From: CAMTUH01 sp947084935
GTDB lineage: Bacteria > Pseudomonadota > Gammaproteobacteria > Coxiellales > Coxiellaceae
Reading direction: 5' to 3'
NCBI GenBank assembly: GCA_947084935.1
Contig: CAMTUH010000004.1
Coordinates: forward strand, 186,001 to 250,000
Length of the DNA stretch: 64,000 bases
The position numbers and the translations under genes were made by a program. Within the stretch, counting starts at the first letter, position 1. Each line of letters starts with the position of its first letter. Positions 18,199 to 26,180 of this stretch are shown here, one piece after another. The notes beneath the pieces were generated by a model that saw only the letters and a program-made list of their open reading frames with translations, did not search any database and was not told the DNA's origin.

Positions 18199-18513
18199 GA
18201 CCGCCCTCCTCTAAGTTGTTGATTACTTGGCAGCCATCCTAATGCTTCTCGCTGGAGATGATGTGGCACCTTTGCCTCCTCGCCAGGATCCTCTCTGGCC
18301 TATCGCTCTCCGCTTATTTCTAAATGTAGTCGATACGAAGGCGTTTTTCCTACAAAACCTGTCTCCTTTGGAGGGATTGACTCCCGAAAGATATTGATTT
18401 ACAAATGGTTATATAAAAAAGTTAAAAATTCTCTAACGTTTTAAGATTGCATTAAGTTACTGAAGGTATGATAGAAAGGATTCAAACAACCGCCATCAGG
18501 ATGGCATGAGAAT
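18199..18513. other. divergent intergenic region between clpA and an orphan gene
   Basis: This 315-bp gap has no gene. It contains the clpA ribosome binding site, a small palindrome (GCCAG...CTGGC near 18280) and, at its right end, the PmrA-type box and minus-10 of the next gene. Confidence 0.6.
18440..18472 (+). promoter_or_regulatory. PmrA-type box and minus-10 for the 18514 gene
   Basis: Positions 18440-18455 read TTTAAGATTGCATTAA. Both TTAA half-sites and the central TT of cTTAA-N2-TT-N2-cTTAA are intact; only the two weakly conserved C positions differ. Eleven nt later comes TATGAT (18467-18472), a good minus-10. Position and spacing are the same as at 421-453 and 1928-1960. Confidence 0.66.
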
Positions 18514-19068
18514 ATGGGTAGACACATTCACAACCACAACACTTTTCAGACCCTGGACCCAACGTCTCGGTCCCCACTCGTCACCAAGATAAGCTTTACC
18601 AAGCCCGGGCCCGGGCCTTCTTTCTGGAACAACCGTAGGAACCAGATTGATAATACTCCAGGGCTCGTGTTGGCCCTAATTGACGCTATTAATAGGCAAG
18701 ATTTAGCAGGGGTAAGAGCACTCCTTGAAAGCAATGAGCCTACGGCTGCTCTCCAAAGTATACCTATTCCCTCTAATATTGTGGTGTTGATAAACTCCTA
18801 CCCAGGGGTACTGCCGAATCATCTCATTTCTTTTGCCCTTCTCGTTGCTAAACGAGACGGGAATGCAGCTGTGGCAGAGTATTTGATCCACCGCCACCAG
18901 GCACTGTGTCTCTTAATCCCTGGCTTTGAAACAATTGCAGAGATCAAAGAGAGGGCTCAAACGATTGATTTAAAAGACAAAACAAGCCTGTTGTCGTCCA
19001 TTGTAGATTTCGCCTTACTGCACGCTCAGAGCGATGACCCATCTCAGACACCTACTGCCGGACACTAG
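18514..19068 (+). CDS. orphan protein with ankyrin-like helical pairs
   Basis: A 184-residue soluble protein. Residues 50-75 (LVLALIDAINRQDLAGVRALLES) and 105-130 (LISFALLVAKRDGNAAVAEYLI) have the spacing of degenerate ankyrin helix pairs; this is pattern reading, not a domain hit. The N-terminus is polar and the C-terminus Ser/Thr/Pro-rich. It stands alone between a PmrA-type promoter and a repeat-derived terminator. Ankyrin-like folds and PmrA control are both frequent among Coxiella Dot/Icm effectors, so I rate it a good effector candidate. Confidence 0.72.
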   Translation: MGRHIHNHNTFQTLDPTSRSPLVTKISFTKPGPGPSFWNNRRNQIDNTPGLVLALIDAINRQDLAGVRALLESNEPTAALQSIPIPSNIVVLINSYPGVLPNHLISFALLVAKRDGNAAVAEYLIHRHQALCLLIPGFETIAEIKERAQTIDLKDKTSLLSSIVDFALLHAQSDDPSQTPTAGH

Positions 19069-19075
19069 CCTTCGC

Positions 19076-19118
19076 CGTAGGTTGGGCTTCATTTCATTCA
19101 GCCCAACCTACGTTTTTT
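19076..19118 (+). terminator. terminator built from a family A repeat
   Basis: A 13-bp perfect stem (CGTAGGTTGGGCT and its complement, 19076-19088 with 19100-19112), an 11-nt loop and then TTTTTT. It follows the orphan gene by 7 nt and lies just past the convergent icd stop. The stem is the core of repeat family A. Confidence 0.75.
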
Positions 19119-19119
19119 C

Positions 19120-20379
19120 TTAATTCATATGTTCCACAATCGCCCCACCAAACTGCGAGCAGCTGACTTCTTTAGCGCCGTCCATCAAGCGCGCCAAATC
19201 ATAAGTGACCGTTTTACTGTGAATCGCCCCTTCTAGGCCTGCAATAATCAAATCCGCGGCTTCCACCCAACCCATATAACGCAGCATCATCTCCGCCGAC
19301 AAAATAATCGACCCGGGATTCACTTTATCCTGACCCGCATACTTGGGAGCCGTACCGTGCGTCGCCTCAAACATCGCGACGGTATCACTCATATTTGCCC
19401 CGGGCGCAATGCCAATACCTCCCACTTCAGCCGCCAACGCATCGGAAATATAATCGCCGTTTAAATTCATCGTCGCAATGACGTCGTATTCCGCGGGGCG
19501 CAGCAAAATCTGCTGTAAAAACGCATCGGTAATGAAATCTTTAATCAAAATTTCTTTATTCGTTTTGGGGTTTTCAATTACCTGCCACGGCCCACCGTCT
19601 TTCGGTTTTGCCCCAAATTCTTTGACTGCCACTTGATAACCCCAATCTTTAAAGGCACCTTCCGTGAATTTCATGATATTCCCCTTGTGCACCAACGTGA
19701 CAGAACTTCGATTATTATCGATGGCGTACTGAATAGCGCGGCGAACCAAGCGCGAAGTGCCCTCTTCCGAGACCGGCTTAATACCAATACCACTGGTCTT
19801 CGGAAATCGGATTTTAGTCACGCCCAATTGATCTTGGAGAAATGCGATGAGCTTTTTGGCTTCGGAAGTGCCGGCAGCCCACTCAATCCCCGCGTAAATA
19901 TCCTCGGAATTTTCCCGGAAAATAACCATGTCCACTTTTGAAGGATCTTTCAGAGGGCTCGGGACTCCTTTAAAATACCGAACTGGCCGTAAACACACGT
20001 ATAAATCCAGTTTTTGTCGAAGGGTAACGTTTAGCGAACGCATTCCCCCACCCACAGGCGTCGTCAATGGACCCTTTATCGAAACTACAAACTCTTTAAC
20101 CGCTGCCAAAGTTTCATCGGGAAGCCAAGTATCTTTATCGTAGACTTTAGTCGCCTTCTCACCCGCATAAATTTCCATCCAGGCGATCTTTCGCTTTCCG
20201 CGATACGCGTTTTCAACAGCAGCATCCACCACTTTGCGCATCACCGGTGTGATATCCACCCCAATCCCATCCCCCTCAATAAAAGGCACGATGGGATGAT
20301 CGGGAACATGCACCGTCCCGTTCTTATTCACCGTTATCTTCTCACCGCTCGTCGGGATTTTTATGTGCTTATAGGACAT
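19120..20379 (-). CDS. icd: isocitrate dehydrogenase (NADP)
   Basis: TCA-cycle enzyme making 2-oxoglutarate. The 419 residues are of normal length for the bacterial NADP-type dimer. Visible are the substrate and regulatory serine region FRENSEDIYAGIEW, the catalytic HKGNIMKFTEGAF, and the cofactor end motif GTAPKYAGQDKVNPGS. The protein starts MSYKHIKIPT at ATG 20377-20379. With NAD-GDH it supplies and consumes 2-oxoglutarate, central to an organism that burns amino acids. Confidence 0.97.
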   Translation of the reverse strand: MSYKHIKIPTSGEKITVNKNGTVHVPDHPIVPFIEGDGIGVDITPVMRKVVDAAVENAYRGKRKIAWMEIYAGEKATKVYDKDTWLPDETLAAVKEFVVSIKGPLTTPVGGGMRSLNVTLRQKLDLYVCLRPVRYFKGVPSPLKDPSKVDMVIFRENSEDIYAGIEWAAGTSEAKKLIAFLQDQLGVTKIRFPKTSGIGIKPVSEEGTSRLVRRAIQYAIDNNRSSVTLVHKGNIMKFTEGAFKDWGYQVAVKEFGAKPKDGGPWQVIENPKTNKEILIKDFITDAFLQQILLRPAEYDVIATMNLNGDYISDALAAEVGGIGIAPGANMSDTVAMFEATHGTAPKYAGQDKVNPGSIILSAEMMLRYMGWVEAADLIIAGLEGAIHSKTVTYDLARLMDGAKEVSCSQFGGAIVEHMN

Positions 20380-20430
20380 CGTAAAGTCTCCAATTATTTA
20401 ATTATTTTCTGACGACCGTTCGAACAGACA

Positions 20431-20521
20431 CCCAAGCGAGGGGATCCTTTTGCAGGCAAATAAAGCGCAGGAGGGCGGAGCCCGACGAGCCATTGCCGGA
20501 AAAAGGATCCCCTCGCTTGGG
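20431..20521. repeat. long perfect inverted repeat between queA and icd
   Basis: Arms of 21 nt at 20431-20451 (starting CCCAAGCGAGGGG, with GGATCC) and 20501-20521 are exact complements. Imperfect pairing continues inward (GCAGGCAAT against ATTGCCGG) around a 40-nt loop region. There is no U-tract on either side, so it is not an ordinary terminator. No other copy was noticed in this window. Confidence 0.75.
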
Positions 20522-20568
20522 CGCTATTTTGCTTCGCTCAGCTCTTGCAGTACAGCAAACGTAGCTTA

Positions 20569-21600
20569 TCATAAAACCATCATCGCATCGCCATAACTAA
20601 AAAACCGGTATTCCGCCTCAATCGCTTCTTCGTAAGCATTCATCATCAACTCATGCCCACCAAAAGCCGACACCAACATCAACAAACTCGACTTCGGCAA
20701 ATGAAAATTAGTAATCAACGCATCCACGCAATTAAATTGAAATCCCGGATAAATAAATAAATTCGTCTCACCATGAAATGGCTTCACCATCCCATCCCGA
20801 GCAGCCGTTTCCAAACAGCGCACCACCGTCGTGCCTACGGCAAAAACACGCCCGCCTTGCTTTTTACAGTGTAACACCGCCTCACACACCGACTCAGAAA
20901 CCTCCGCGTATTCATGATGCATGCGGTGTTGATCAATAGACTCAACACGCACCGGTTGAAAAGTTCCCGCACCCACGTGCAGAGTCACAAATGCTTGGGA
21001 CACACCCTTTTGTGTTAACCGATTAAATAAATCTTCATCAAAATGTAACCCAGCCGTAGGTGCTGCAATCGCACCTTCTTTCTCTGCAAAAATGGTTTGA
21101 TAACGGGTTTCATCGTTGCGATCAGGCTTTCGGCGAATATACGGCGGCAATGGAATTTCGCCGTGACGCTGAAATAAGTCGATGGCAGAATCCGGTGAGT
21201 GAATTTCTAATTCATGCAATTCATTTTTCTGATCCACCACCATCGTTTCAAACCCATCAGCGAAAACGATTCGAGAACCTAATTTCGGTTTCTTACTCGC
21301 ACGCACGTGCACCAAAATACGATTCGCACTCAGAACCCGTTCAACCAAACACTCCACGCGCCCACCCGTGCTTTTGCGGCCAAACAAGCGTGCCGGAATC
21401 ACTTTGGTATTATTAAAAACAAATAAATCGTTCGGTTCCACAAAATCCAATAAATCAGAAAAACGACGATGCTCGATACTCTGATCGCTCTTATTGACAC
21501 ACAACAGCCGACTGGCGGCTCGATCGGGCAGCGGGTACTGCGCGATAAGCGCCTCTGGGAGCAAATAATCGAAATCGGCGAGTTTCCAGTTTCTTTTCAT
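20569..21600 (-). CDS. queA: tRNA preQ1(34) S-adenosylmethionine ribosyltransferase-isomerase
   Basis: Adds and rearranges the ribosyl part of AdoMet to make epoxyqueuosine in tRNA. From ATG 21598-21600 (MKRNWKLADFDYLLP) the protein has 343 residues; a frame extended to 21678 lacks similarity upstream. Family motifs are LIAQYPLPDRAASRLL, NDLFVFNNTKVIPARL, AAPTAGLHFDEDL and LHVGAGTFQPVRVE. No tgt gene follows; the next gene downstream is icd beyond the inverted repeat. Confidence 0.96.
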   Translation of the reverse strand: MKRNWKLADFDYLLPEALIAQYPLPDRAASRLLCVNKSDQSIEHRRFSDLLDFVEPNDLFVFNNTKVIPARLFGRKSTGGRVECLVERVLSANRILVHVRASKKPKLGSRIVFADGFETMVVDQKNELHELEIHSPDSAIDLFQRHGEIPLPPYIRRKPDRNDETRYQTIFAEKEGAIAAPTAGLHFDEDLFNRLTQKGVSQAFVTLHVGAGTFQPVRVESIDQHRMHHEYAEVSESVCEAVLHCKKQGGRVFAVGTTVVRCLETAARDGMVKPFHGETNLFIYPGFQFNCVDALITNFHLPKSSLLMLVSAFGGHELMMNAYEEAIEAEYRFFSYGDAMMVL

Positions 21601-21705
21601 GGGGGTATTGTACCGTGGGAATGATTTTAATGCTGATCTTTGGTAGAATAAGGGCCTTACTATAGCGAAAACCCTCACAGCGGACGTGTCAACACGTGAG
21701 GCTCA

Positions 21706-22578
21706 ATGGCATCGACCATCACCCGAGGCTGGCAATTGACGAAGCAAAGTCTCGCCGTCCTTCGTAAACACAAAGCCCTGATAGTGTTTCCGCTAATCAG
21801 CGCAATCACGTGCCTCATTCTGGTTTCGCTTATCCTCTCCCCGCTGCTGCATTTAGAAGTGCTGCAACTGCAACACAGGGAGGCTTTTTACCAAAAAGAT
21901 GTTATCCTCCTCGTATTATTATTACTGATTTTATTTATCTGTAATTTAGTTATTTTCTTCTGCAATGCCGCACTCATTTCAGCCACTCAAAATTATTTAA
22001 CCCACAAACCCGTCCGCCTCTCCTCAGCATTCAAAACTGCATTTACTTGTCTTCCCACTGCAATCACTTGGACGATTTTCAATACCACCCTCGGTGCGCT
22101 GCTTCGTTTCTTCCAAACACGGTTCAACGAAATAGGAGTGCTGAGATCAACTTTAGCGGGAATAAGCTGGACAGTCGTATCCTATTTTGCCGTTCCGGTG
22201 TTAGTACTGGAAAAAGTCAGCCCTTTCCAAGCCGTAAAGCGATCGGTTGGGTTATTAAAGGAGACTTGGGGATCATCGCTCGTTTCTAATTTAGGCGTAG
22301 GATTATTGGTTTTTCCGCTGCGTTTGCTGGTTCTGGTTCCGATTGGCGTTGGATTATATTTCGGTGATAAATCAAGTATTTTGATAGGCTCTAGCATATC
22401 TGTTGTTCTTCTCTTAATTTTGCATTTAGTGTACTCGACGGTCCGTACTGTTTTACGCTGCGCAATTTATCATTACGCCATGAATAATTCCGTAATACCA
22501 CCGTTCGATTCCCGTTCATTGCAACACGCCTTTTACGCACGCCGCAGCCGCGCACATTGTACAATGAAAAAAACGTGA
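21706..22578 (+). CDS. multi-pass inner-membrane protein, DUF6159-like
   Basis: A 290-residue protein with about six hydrophobic segments in pairs (25-50, 65-95, 110-125, 140-165, 195-220, 225-250). The opening TRGWQLTKQSLAVLRKHKAL followed by a membrane hairpin is typical of a family of uncharacterised membrane proteins (probably DUF6159). Function unknown. The start is ATG 21706 with GAGG 4 nt before; that site can be paired in a leader hairpin. Confidence 0.8.
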   Translation: MASTITRGWQLTKQSLAVLRKHKALIVFPLISAITCLILVSLILSPLLHLEVLQLQHREAFYQKDVILLVLLLLILFICNLVIFFCNAALISATQNYLTHKPVRLSSAFKTAFTCLPTAITWTIFNTTLGALLRFFQTRFNEIGVLRSTLAGISWTVVSYFAVPVLVLEKVSPFQAVKRSVGLLKETWGSSLVSNLGVGLLVFPLRLLVLVPIGVGLYFGDKSSILIGSSISVVLLLILHLVYSTVRTVLRCAIYHYAMNNSVIPPFDSRSLQHAFYARRSRAHCTMKKT

Positions 22579-22623
22579 TATTATTAGTGTGTTAATCTTT
22601 CATATTCACAACAAGGAGGTGTT

Positions 22624-23052
22624 ATGAAAAGAACCCTAATTGCTTCGCTCGTCACTCTGGGTATCACCAGTGCCTCATTCTCTGCCACGGCAGGACTCAC
22701 GCTGTGCAGCCAGCACTACGCGCATAAAATCGATGTTTTTTGTGGTGGCGTCAAATCGCCCGCTCCCATCCCCGCCAGCGGTTCATCCACAGCCTGCGCG
22801 AGCTTATTTGGCACCACGGACCTGCCTTGGCTATCGATTAGAACTATTATTTTCGGCGGAAAAACAACAGCCACGTGCATATTTAAAAATGGAAGCCTAG
22901 CACTCGGCAGCGCCGTGCTAACAATCAAAGGCAACAGCGGTGAATTAACCAACCTCCAATACAACCCAACCCAACTCAATGTGCAAATTACCCCCAATAC
23001 CGATCAATTTTTCTCGGAAATTAAGGTATTAATTTCTACTGATTTACATTAA
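22624..23052 (+). CDS. small secreted protein, unknown
   Basis: A 142-residue protein preceded by a near-perfect AAGGAGGT. It has a clear signal peptide (MKRTLIASLVTLGITSASFS, cleaved near ATA-GLT around residue 24). The mature part has four Cys (LTLCSQHY, VFCGG, STACAS, TATCIF), suggesting two disulfides, and a beta-rich pattern. No family recognised. A family A repeat follows it. Confidence 0.78.
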   Translation: MKRTLIASLVTLGITSASFSATAGLTLCSQHYAHKIDVFCGGVKSPAPIPASGSSTACASLFGTTDLPWLSIRTIIFGGKTTATCIFKNGSLALGSAVLTIKGNSGELTNLQYNPTQLNVQITPNTDQFFSEIKVLISTDLH

Positions 23053-23059
23053 GCGAATC

Positions 23060-23129
23060 GTAGGTTGGGCCGAGCTTCGAGGCCCAACAATTAATTTGTT
23101 GGGCTGTGCTATCGCTTAGCCCAACCTAC
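23060..23129. repeat. palindromic repeat, family A (diverged full unit)
   Basis: It begins GTAGGTTGGGCCGAGCTTCG and ends GCCCAACCTAC, but the inner part of the right arm differs (CTGTGCTATCGCTTAG). It lies between two convergent genes, 4 nt from the FadL stop, and may serve as a terminator for both. Confidence 0.8.
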
Positions 23130-23133
23130 TTTA

Positions 23134-24378
23134 CTATCTTAATGACATCGTCAATTGCGCACCGAACACATTCACATTCATCTTCGCGGTGCCTTGTGTA
23201 ACAAGAAAATCGGGCAGTCCCGACTGGTCGTTGTCGACGTCCGCAGCGCGCGTAAAGAAATGGGTCCAACCAACGTCAATCGCAAGCCATCGGGCGGCCT
23301 GAATGCGTGCACCGATGGCAGCAGCGAAGCGATCAACGTCCGGCAAACGGACATCACGAAATCCATCTTGCGTTGGCGTTTGATCCCATCCGATACCGGC
23401 TTTTAGCATGAAAATTTGTGTCGCTTGAAAATGAGCACCAACGGAATAATTCCAGGTATCGCGGTAATTTTCATGAACCGAAATCGATGGAAATAAAGTC
23501 GTATCATTCAAAATCAAATCATCAAATAAATCCCATTTCGTATAATACGCACTGGCCATCAGCGACCATTTCGGCGTGACATCCGAATAAAAGCTGAATA
23601 TTGTCGTTGCCGGTAAATTCAATTCTGAATTTAGCCTATCATTCGTCGTAGTGAGCAATACCGTAACCGATTGACTCTGCCCACGCGCATCCAGCTGAAT
23701 TTTAGATCGATAACTGGCACCCACGCGCGTGTGATCCGTAAATTGGTAAAGCGCACCGGCATTCCAGCCATACCCCCACGCCGATAATGCATTTAAAAAG
23801 GAAGCGGTCCCCAGAATTTCGGAATTGTATTTAGCGCGACCATACAAAGCATCAAAACCAGCGCCAACCGATAATTTATCGGTAATGGCAAAAGCCAAAT
23901 CGGGATTTAAATTAACGGTTTCGATCTTGGTGAGAGTAGCGGCTGTTGCTAAGGGTTGACTATTTCCAGGGTAATCCGTTGCCAAACCAAACGGTGTCGT
24001 CACACCAAATCCAAATATCATCCATGAATACACGGGAAACACAAAATGAAAATTGGGTACGAGATTTTTCGTACCCCCCGAAACATAACCACCCGTCGGT
24101 GTCCCACCCACAAGGCCGTTGTAACTCAGACCCAACGGAATAAAAACAGCACCCGTGCTGAATTCGGGATTGTGCAGCCGAATCATGCCGGCAGGATTAT
24201 AAAAGGTAGTGCCTGCATCATTTGCTTCCGCAGCGCCACCCGCGTGATAATCGCCTGTCCCCGAAGCACTCTCTTCCCACACCTGAAAGCCTCCTGCAAA
24301 TGCCAAAGTACTTGTACAGAGCATCCCAACAAATAAAAGATGTTGTCCGTAGATTCGAAAGCGGTGGCGACGCAACAT
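23134..24378 (-). CDS. outer-membrane FadL/OmpP1/TodX-family porin
   Basis: A 414-residue outer-membrane beta-barrel for uptake of hydrophobic compounds such as fatty acids. The signal peptide (to about residue 28, ending ALAFA or STLAFAGG) is followed by the FadL N-terminal plug signature: GGFQVWEESASGTGDYHAGG, then DAGTTFYNPAGMIRL. The protein ends in a beta-strand (NVFGAQLTMSLR). The start is ATG 24376-24378 with AAGGA 8 nt before; a 6-residue longer frame is possible. The substrate cannot be inferred. Confidence 0.9.
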   Translation of the reverse strand: MLRRHRFRIYGQHLLFVGMLCTSTLAFAGGFQVWEESASGTGDYHAGGAAEANDAGTTFYNPAGMIRLHNPEFSTGAVFIPLGLSYNGLVGGTPTGGYVSGGTKNLVPNFHFVFPVYSWMIFGFGVTTPFGLATDYPGNSQPLATAATLTKIETVNLNPDLAFAITDKLSVGAGFDALYGRAKYNSEILGTASFLNALSAWGYGWNAGALYQFTDHTRVGASYRSKIQLDARGQSQSVTVLLTTTNDRLNSELNLPATTIFSFYSDVTPKWSLMASAYYTKWDLFDDLILNDTTLFPSISVHENYRDTWNYSVGAHFQATQIFMLKAGIGWDQTPTQDGFRDVRLPDVDRFAAAIGARIQAARWLAIDVGWTHFFTRAADVDNDQSGLPDFLVTQGTAKMNVNVFGAQLTMSLR

Positions 24379-24506
24379 GCAGTAATTCCTTGTCAAATCT
24401 TAAACAAAAACGCGGTTTTGCAGTATACGTGATTGGAATTGACGTGCGCAAGATCAGCATTGATAATGGTTAAAGGGAAAGGGAACCAAAAGGATTGGAG
24501 CAAATC

Positions 24507-26180
24507 ATGGCCCACGAAACACTCATCGTACGCACGTATTTTTACATTGTTTCAGCGATTGTACTGGCGGGTATTTTTATTGTTGCCTTTTTTTGGCTAC
24601 CTATCTTATGGTCCCTAATCGTGATTGGCCCATTATTGTTAACTGGGATTTATGATGTCTTGCAGAAAGACAGCAATATTTTGCGAAATTATCCCGTTTG
24701 GGGGCATTGGCGTTATGGTCTACTGCGAATCCGACCTCAGATTCAAGCGTATTTTATTGAAAGTGAATGGGGAGGCGCGCCCTTCAGCCACGCACAGCGG
24801 TTTTTGGTGTATCACCGATCTACAAAAGAAGTCGATACCATGCCCTTCGGCACTCAACTCGACGTGCACGAAGTGGGTTACGAATGGGTCAATCAATCCA
24901 TGTTGCCCAAACAACCGGATTTTAATACTTCAACGCGCCTACTCGTAGGAGGGCCGCAATGCACACAACCCTACAACGCCTCTCGGCTCAACGTTTCCGC
25001 CATGAGTTTCGGTGCGATTAGTGCAGAAGCCGTTCGTGCACTCAATCGCGGAGCAAAAATGGGAAGCTTCTATCAAGACACGGGCGAAGGCGGATTAAGC
25101 AAATACCACTTAATGGAAGGTGGAGATATTGTGTGGGAAATTGGTACGGCCTACTTTGGTTGTCGCACCAAAGACGGAAAATTCGACCCCGAACAATTCA
25201 AAGAAAAATCTCGTCACCCCAACGTCAAAATGGTCGAAATTAAAATCTCTCAAGGTGCGAAACCCTCGCACGGTGCTATTCTGCCCGGTGTCAAAATGAC
25301 GCCCGAATTAGCCGAAGCCCGCGGCGTGCAACCGTGGGTCGATTGCTTGTCTCCCGCTGCGCATTCTACCTTTTCCACACCGATCGGATTACTGGAATTC
25401 GTACAACAAATCAGAGAGCTCAGCGGTGGAAAACCCGCAGGATTTAAGCTGTGTATTGGAATACTGCGTGAATTCATGGCCATTTGTAAAGCCATGCTGG
25501 AGACGAAAATTTATCCGGATTTTATTGTCATCGATGGATCCGAAGGGGGAACCGGTGCCGCACCGTTTGAATTTTCCGACAGCGTGGGCGTTCCCTTGAA
25601 TGAAGGATTGATTTTCGCACACAATTGTTTGGTCGGGTCGGGCCTGCGTAAACACATTCGTCTCATTGGCAGTGGAAAAATCATCACTGGGTTTGATATT
25701 TTAACAAAAATCGCACTGGGTGCTGATATGATTAACAGCGCACGCGGCATGATGTTTGCGTTGGGCTGCGTACAATCACGGCGCTGCCATTTAAATACGT
25801 GTCCCACGGGAGTCACCACGCAAGATCCCAAACGCCGTTACGCATTAAACGTCGATGAAAAAGCGATTCGCGTGAAAAATTTTCAGGAAGCCACGCTGAA
25901 AAGTTTTCTGCAGGTGTTGGGTGCAACCGGCCTGGAACGCCCCGAAGAGCTGCAACCTTTTCACATTCATCGACGCGTGAGCAAAGACAAAGCGCTGAAT
26001 TACGATCAGATTTTCGATTACCTTGAATTAAATGATTTGGTTGAAGGCCGGGCTCCCGAATTCTATATGAATATCTGGGAAAAAGCTGATCCGGATAATT
26101 TCCTCGAAGCCCCCAAGAAAACACACCGTGCCGCCAGCCATCCCACACGAGGACTAAAACATGACCATAAAAACCATTAA
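24507..26180 (+). CDS. FMN-binding glutamate-synthase-family protein
   Basis: A 557-residue protein: two N-terminal membrane-type segments (about 8-50), then the FMN/iron-sulfur glutamate synthase domain. Recognisable parts are LNVSAMSFGAISAEAVRALNRGA, GEGGLSKYHL, IKISQGAKPSHGAILPGVK, IDGSEGGTGAAPFEF, and the iron-sulfur Cys cluster CVQSRRCHLNTCPTG. Such stand-alone GltB-like membrane proteins have uncertain function; no glutaminase domain is present, so it is not a complete glutamate synthase. The start is ATG 24507 with GGAG 7 nt upstream. It overlaps the next gene by 20 nt. Confidence 0.88.
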   Translation: MAHETLIVRTYFYIVSAIVLAGIFIVAFFWLPILWSLIVIGPLLLTGIYDVLQKDSNILRNYPVWGHWRYGLLRIRPQIQAYFIESEWGGAPFSHAQRFLVYHRSTKEVDTMPFGTQLDVHEVGYEWVNQSMLPKQPDFNTSTRLLVGGPQCTQPYNASRLNVSAMSFGAISAEAVRALNRGAKMGSFYQDTGEGGLSKYHLMEGGDIVWEIGTAYFGCRTKDGKFDPEQFKEKSRHPNVKMVEIKISQGAKPSHGAILPGVKMTPELAEARGVQPWVDCLSPAAHSTFSTPIGLLEFVQQIRELSGGKPAGFKLCIGILREFMAICKAMLETKIYPDFIVIDGSEGGTGAAPFEFSDSVGVPLNEGLIFAHNCLVGSGLRKHIRLIGSGKIITGFDILTKIALGADMINSARGMMFALGCVQSRRCHLNTCPTGVTTQDPKRRYALNVDEKAIRVKNFQEATLKSFLQVLGATGLERPEELQPFHIHRRVSKDKALNYDQIFDYLELNDLVEGRAPEFYMNIWEKADPDNFLEAPKKTHRAASHPTRGLKHDHKNH

